A program made the position numbers and the translations under genes. Source: Cryptomeria japonica (Eukaryota > Streptophyta > Pinopsida > Cupressales > Cupressaceae). Taken from it: a DNA stretch of 64,000 nt. Shown piece after piece: positions 59,198 through 64,000 of this stretch (its first letter is position 1; each line of letters opens with the position of its first letter). The stretch lies in the NCBI RefSeq assembly GCF_030272615.1, contig NC_081405.1, positions 154,087,113 through 154,151,112 of the forward strand, read 5' to 3'. The notes beneath the pieces were generated by a model, which was given only the letters and a program-made list of their open reading frames with translations, did no database searches and was not told where the DNA came from.

Positions 59198-59225
59198 GGA
59201 TAGAATACCTTCGGGTATCCTATCC
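59198..59225 (+). other. U5 hairpin with TTCG loop
   Basis: Arms GGATAGAATACC and GGTATCCTATCC pair at 11 of 12 positions around TTCG, 34 bp before the LTR end. In RNA this would be a C(UUCG)G tetraloop stem. Confidence 0.75.
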
Positions 59226-59639
59226 TAATGTTTGGTAGATGATAAAACAGACACCAACACTACTTAGGATGGTTGACGTAAATTCATTAATCTAAGGCTA
59301 CTTAACTAATTAACTCTTGTTGTGACGTTATCACACATCACCCCATTGCAAATGGGGACCCCCTCTTTTCGCTCGGTAGGTTAGTGTTTTGTTGAAGTGT
59401 TAGTCTTGCAGCGTTTTGTAGTCTTGCAGCGTTTTGTAGTCTTTAGCCTTAGGATGAGAAGGTTTTGTCTTGACAGGTTCAAGAATGAGTCCAGGATTAA
59501 GTAAAAGTTTTGAAAGGTTAGGTAAGATGTCTTGCTTTAATTGTTGTAAGCCCAAATAATGCATTTGACCTTTGTATCCTTGATTTGGTATTGCAAAGAT
59601 TGTTTAGGGTGCAAGTGTCTAAGTGTGTGAAGTGATGAA

Positions 59640-60330
59640 TTGATGCGTGAGCCCTTGAAAGTTTCACTTTTATACATGAGGTGGTGAAAGTTTCACTTTT
59701 ATGCATGATCATGTGAAAGTTCCCCTTTCTTACATGAGCACTTCAAAATCCTTCAATTTTATGTGACAAGGGTGAAATCCCTAAATCTTACGCAAACATG
59801 CAATACACTCGAAACATTACATGAGAGCCTCAAAACTCCGATTTTGCACATGGCAATGATGAAACTATGAGTTTTTGCATGAGGGTATGATGAGGGCTAA
59901 GTTGCAATGTTTACAAGGCAAGGATAAAGTTCACTATTTAGTGCATGGGGAAATTCAAAGTTTAAGTGTTTGGATCAAAATTTTCAAAAACAATCGAAGA
60001 AATGATTAAGTTAAACATTCAAGATTCATTATTTGAGTATTTCAAGGTTCAATTTTATACAGGAGTCTTGCAAATTTTGATTTTTATGTATGACCACTTT
60101 AAAATTCTGAATTTATGCATAAGGAGATGCAAAATCTGAGTTTGTACATGAGCACACCAAATTTCTGAAATCATACATGGGAGGTTTGAAAACCCGAAAT
60201 TGTGCATGAAGGCATGAAAAATCTTATTTCTTACATAACAAGGTGAAAATTCTGAAAAAGCATTACATGAGTACATGAAGGTTCCACAAAACAATACATG
60301 ATGCCATGGTTTTTTTTGACATACATTACA
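59640..60330 (+). repeat. Array of ACATGAG / GCATGA words
   Basis: Degenerate units of about 40-50 bp combining GAAAGTTTCACTTTT-like text with TACATGAG, GCATGAT or ACATGG. The first two units are the most alike. Confidence 0.75.
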
Positions 60331-61290
60331 TGGCGAAGTCATACTTTTGCCATTCAATACATTTTTTTTTTGATCAGTGAAAGTTTGTAGTGGTTCGCTT
60401 TTGACTAGAGCTTAGAGCTAGTGGGGTCACAATGGGGGACCTGTTGATGTGTTTTTCATGCACATGCAAACACAAAATAAATACCCAAAAGTATCTTATC
60501 CTCTCTTGAACACAGGTACTCAAATGTTGAAGATTGGCTTAAGGATCACTTGAGACAACTCCAAGGTTCTTGTATGTTAGGTCTGGACCCTTGGATAAGC
60601 ACAGTTGGTTGATGTGATTGCTGGTATCACAAGGGGACTTTCATTGAATTGTTGAATGCTTGAATCGCTGGAACTTGATGATCTGATGTTGCAATCTTGT
60701 GATGCTTTTTGTCCTAAACTAGCTTGAGTTGACAAAAAAGGAAAAAGATAAAGGGTTGAGAGTCTATTCTAAGACCTAGAATGTAAGAAGATGGATGAAT
60801 GATTATATGGAATCCTACTGGGCGGGGTCTCACCATCAACTTGAACAGTTTGACACAAGCTCAGTGCAATCTTCTAAGGTGCAATTGAAAGATATTCAAA
60901 TCATTACCATCAAACATTGATCACCATTCAAGTTAATGCATAAACAATGGACGCATAACAATTTGAAGTTAAACTCATATCATTCTAGTCGACCACACAA
61001 GGCACACTCACAATCAGCAAGAGGCTAGTGGTATGGACTAAACAGATTCCACATAAATGCACTCAACAATTTCCCCCATTCAATCTAATCAACATGAAAG
61101 TGAATCGAGAAGTAAAGACTGTGCAAGTTGTTGAAGTAACAAATCAAATTCACCATAATTTCAATGAAATCAATTGCTCTTTACAACAAGGTTTGGCAAC
61201 AATCTTTGTCTTCTCCTACTCTAACTTCTATTCTATATTATTCTCCTAACTATCTATTAACTATTAACCTTTACAAATGAAGAGTTTGAA

Positions 61291-61390
61291 CCTTTTATAG
61301 TGCTCTCAATACAATTCAATGGCTCATATCAATTCGAGATCAATGGCCAAGATTTTACAATGAAAACCCCAATTAGGGTTTGTTACAACA
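61291..61390 (-). promoter_or_regulatory. Promoter block of the sibling LTR
   Basis: Minus-strand order AACCCTAATTGGGGTTTTC, AATCTTGGCCATTGATC, GAGCCATTGAATTG and CACTATAAAAGG, colinear with 58440-58540. Confidence 0.72.
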
Positions 61391-61393
61391 AAC

Positions 61394-62033
61394 TCAATTT
61401 GGGCCATTGAAATAATTACACACTTTGTCATGACCAATAGATGATAAGGGTAGGTGCCTTGAAGTTTGTGCCATCTCCGGCGAGTTAGGTACATTGCATC
61501 TGGACATGCTGATGTGGAACTTCTCTGATTGGCGAGTGGTGACTGGGATGATGACTAGGAGTCCACCTTTAACTTGCACTTGTAGGCTTGATTGATCATC
61601 ATGAAGGAATATTTCTTGATACTCAACATTATCCAACTTCAGCAGTGATGATGACGATCTTCTAACTTTGATTAACTCTTCTGAAACTATCCTCTTGAGG
61701 GCTTCAATCATGGAGGTGCAAGGTATAGATCTTGTCTTCCTCTTAGTTTTGGAGTATTGATATTGCCTTGGAACAAATTTTTGATGGCACAACTGCTTCT
61801 CTTCTTTGGAATTCCTTCTCTGTGACTCCTTTCATGTTGTTGGTGTTGTGGATCATGTCTTTGTGTTAGTGAATGCTTCTTGTGTAATCACCTTCTTGTG
61901 CTTGTCTATGAAGTTCCCTTGAGGATATCTTCCTTGTATCTTAATCGTGATGTTGAAATTTGATTTTTGAGAGACTTGTTTGAATCCTCCTCCAAAGTGA
62001 TCCCCTTGATTTCTTTCTTCATCTCCTGCAAAA
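61394..62033 (-). pseudogene. Short U3 reading frame of the sibling LTR
   Basis: On the minus strand, TTTTGCAG and GAGATGAAGAAAG near 62033 look like a splice acceptor and exon start. One frame reads GDHFGGGFKQVSQKSNFNIT and IQGRYPQGNFIDKHKKV, has two stops, and is then open from 61792 to 61394 with ALKRIVSEELIKVRRSSSS, VQVKGGLLVIIPVTTRQSE and SIGHDKVCNYFNGPN. It ends just upstream of the promoter block, at the same place as the 1058-codon frame in the giant LTR. No sequence similarity between the two proteins was seen. Function unknown. Confidence 0.45.
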
Positions 62034-62139
62034 CAAACAAATGAGCATCAAACACACATGATATATACCTTCTATATAACCTCCTAATTTGATATAATTA
62101 TGTGATTTTATGTGGTTTGCAGGTTTAATAAGAGCATTT

Positions 62140-63060
62140 AGAGAGAATTCGCCTTCATGAAGAAGCACTTGAAGCTGAGGTCGCTCTAAGGAAGGGGCAC
62201 TTGAAGTTCGCTCTCACTTTGATGTACATAAGTTCGCTCTTACCTTGCTGCTCATGAAGTGATCTTTGAACTTGCTTTTAACCGTTCATTGATGAAAACA
62301 TGTCAACTAACCTAAGGGAAGGCCTATAGAAGAATTTCGCTCTGGGAGTGGAACACATGAAGTTCGCTCCACAAGGTGAGCACATGAAGTAACCCTATAA
62401 CTTACCCTTCATCATCTCAAATCCAAAATTGTTCTATCCTAAGCACGTTAAGACATCAAATCAGCTTAAGGAAATAATCTATTAGGAGTTTTGCATGTTA
62501 CTTTGGGCAAATGAGACAAATTCGCTCATCTAACTGAATTTATGAAGTTCGCTCCCCTCTCTCAATTTACGAAGTTCGCTCTTGTGTGCTTGAAGGTGAA
62601 GCTCTCTCCCCTCCCCTTGAAGATGAAGTTCGCTCCTATGGGCTTAAACATGAAGTTTGCTTTCAGCTCAAAATCGGATCGGCTCAAGGTAAATACTTTC
62701 ACATTTTCCTTAGGCATATGAAAGAAATTCGCTCTCACTTGGGAATTCATGAAGTAAAATTCGCTCCACTACCTTTGCACATGAATTTCACTCTCCTATG
62801 CCCAAACATGAAGTTCGCTCCTCTATGCCCAAACATGAAGTTTGCTCCTCTATGCCCAAACATGAAGTTCGCTTCGCTCTTCTATGCCCAAACATGAAGT
62901 TCGCTCCTCTATGCTTAAACATCAAGTTGATTTCAAACAAACTTTTCCTTGAATCACTTCATTGTTTCATTGATTCAATCCTTAGGTTTTCAAACTTTCA
63001 TTCACAAAAACATGTCAAATTTACCTCATGAAGGCCTAAAAGGGAAATTCGCTCCTATCA
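62140..63060 (-). repeat. Array of GAGCGAACTTCATG words
   Basis: On the plus strand CATGAAGTTCGCTC or a shorter form (ATTCGCTC, AAGTTTGCTC) recurs about 18 times at uneven spacing. The most regular units lie at 62795-62920, each with CTATGCCCAAACATGAAG. It lies in the U3, upstream of the promoter. Confidence 0.9.
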
Positions 63061-63639
63061 ACATTCTAACCCTTTATGCTCACTTACACTCATTTTCCCA
63101 ACTTCACTAGGTCATAGCATGCTCAACATGAGGTCTTAGGATGAATTTTCATTCTGAGAGAGAGACTCATGAAGTTAATTGAAATTCGACACTTAGTGTT
63201 TGCTCATTCTCCTTCATTCCATTTCATTCAAGCTTGTTGAAACTAGGCTCATGGTACGTTCTAGGAACAATTTTGCTCTCAACTAGGGGCGTTTGAAGTG
63301 AATTTCACTCCTCAAGAGAGGCACTTGAAGTGGCCCTTACTAGCAATCTTTCTTCACTCCTTGGTTGAACTCATGATGGGCTTTACTTCTCATGTGATCT
63401 AGATGTTACTGAAGGCTAACAAACTCACTCATTCACTCACACAAGGCTATCCACCCGACTCCTGGCTTCTTGACCACCTATATCGCTCTAATGCAAAGGC
63501 TAATAGCTAAGGACTCAAACACTATCCTGGAAAGCAGAAAAAGAGTGGGGGTCCCCAATTGCAATGGGGTGATGCGTGATTACCTCACAACAAGACCCCA
63601 TCCCCGAGTACATTTGATTTTTTGAGGCATTAACACCTC

Positions 63640-63890
63640 TTTTTGTCTTGTTCTTTTCCACTCCTCATCTCTTTGATCCCCTTATCCCTCCTCTCCTCTC
63701 TGCTTGCCTTTTTCCCTCCACTCCCTTCTACTCCTCGCCTTATCTCTCCTCTCCTCTCCGCTCGTCTTACTCCTCAGCTCCCTTCTGCTCCTTGCCTTTA
63801 TCCCTCCTCTCCTCTTTGCTCATCTTATACCTTTGCTCCCCTTATCTCCCTTTTCTCCTCTTTGATACTCACCTTGTTTATACCTCCATC
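63640..63890 (+). repeat. Polypyrimidine tract with CTCCCCTTATCCCTCCTCTCC repeats
   Basis: Several imperfect repeats of about 45-60 bp of almost pure C and T on the plus strand. Open frames through it are low-complexity by-products. Confidence 0.85.
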
Positions 63891-64000
63891 CATCCTCCAT
63901 AGCATGTTGAGGCATCAGCACCTCCTACCTTGACAGCAAAGCAGGCCACCACTTGGCAATGTTGGCATTAACACCAAGCTGCGTCAGCAAATGCAGCGTA

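Larger units (their letters stand above)
52719..59259 (+). mobile_element. Giant solo LTR (6.5 kb) with an ORF in its U3
   Basis: The ends are TGTTGTGACC and ACACCAACA, flanked by a perfect 5-bp duplication CTACT at 52714-52718 and 59260-59264. From the left it has the conserved LTR start, an array of AAGTCCGCC words (53530-54300), a leader, and a 1058-codon reading frame (55204-58380). Then come the promoter block with TATATAAGG (58440-58540) and an R/U5 of about 0.7 kb ending in a hairpin. The start, the promoter block and the U5 match the LTR at 60442-63592, which supports treating the whole as one LTR. There is no pol, no primer site and no second LTR inside. A chimera of two LTR fragments is the main alternative. 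Confidence 0.7.
60442..63592 (-). mobile_element. Solo LTR (3.15 kb), sibling of the giant LTR
   Basis: On the minus strand it starts TGTTGTGAGGTAATCACGC and ends CACATCAACA. It is flanked by GGACC (60437-60441) and AGACC (63593-63597), a 5-bp duplication with one change. It shares the family's CCCCATTGCAA.TGGGGACCCCC start and the promoter block (AACCCTAATTGGGG, CTTGGCCATTGATC, CTATAAAAGG). It also shares the U5 text GAGAGGATAAGATAC and GGGTAT near the end. It lies inside the second LTR. Confidence 0.75.
59318..64000 (+). mobile_element. Second LTR of the TGTTGTGA family, continuing past the window
   Basis: Starts TGTTGTGACGTTATCACACATCACCCC, against TGTTGTGACCTTTTTCACACATCGCCCC in the giant LTR, and shares the following CATTGCAAATGGGGACCC. 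It then carries its own array (59640-60330) and is interrupted by the minus-strand LTR 60442-63592. Its promoter and right end are not reached here, so its nature rests on the start sequence. Confidence 0.5.

Noticed and set aside
62586-63031. Frames with repeated MPKHEVRSS / CPNMKFAPL peptides
   Set aside because: They are by-products of the GTTCGCTC array; the same repeat is open in two frames.
63643-63933. Ser/Leu/Pro-rich frames
   Set aside because: Low-complexity polypyrimidine sequence open in more than one frame.

Overview
The window looks like a piece of a very large, repeat-rich seed-plant nuclear genome, most likely a gymnosperm such as a conifer (inferred from style; no species is proven). 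Almost everything recognisable is a transposable element, mostly decayed and nested. Only one stretch looks like a host gene: a short first coding exon at 16960-16992 with a splice donor, and no later exon is visible here.

Layout. 1-5036: AT-rich sequence with two LTR-like blocks. 5037-15303: an old minus-strand Ty3/gypsy element with both LTRs, a tRNA-Met-type primer site and recognisable gag, protease, RT, RNase H, integrase and C-terminal domain. A solo LTR with a perfect ACCTT target duplication sits in its pol gene, and two further LTR-like insertions sit in its 5' LTR. 15304-17505: tandem duplication and host exon. 17506-19980: a small hAT-like element and a minus-strand LINE remnant with an RNase H domain. 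19988-29975: a plus-strand Ty1/copia element (target duplication GGATT). It has lost gag and protease, holds a foreign block with an intact 189-codon ORF, and is split by a second copia-type element at 25590-29103 (target duplication CCTGC). 30327-36351: a near-complete minus-strand copia element (target duplication AGATC). 36682-38060: a 714-bp tandem duplication. 38208-38962: a hAT-like MITE with perfect 8-bp target duplication and 10-bp TIRs. 40723-47760: a hAT transposase pseudogene (BED finger, DUF659) broken by LTR insertions. 52719-64000: a cluster of LTRs of one family beginning TGTTGTGA.

The two most notable results are these. First, 52719-59259 has the ends and the 5-bp target duplication (CTACT) of a single 6.5-kb LTR, yet its U3 holds a 1058-codon reading frame (five premature stops) upstream of the promoter. 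A sibling LTR at 60442-63592 shares the ends, promoter block and U5 but carries a different U3 payload and a different short-motif array. Second, the 3.5-kb copia-type element at 25590-29103 carries a fragment of the host Elongator subunit gene ELP3 where gag should be, a gene capture by an LTR retrotransposon.

The insertions give a relative chronology: gypsy host, then solo LTR; LINE, then copia A, then copia B; hAT, then LTR elements. Stop codons in the U3 frame can be explained as C-to-T changes, as expected of methylated, silenced elements. All identifications were made by eye from motifs; no database search was run.
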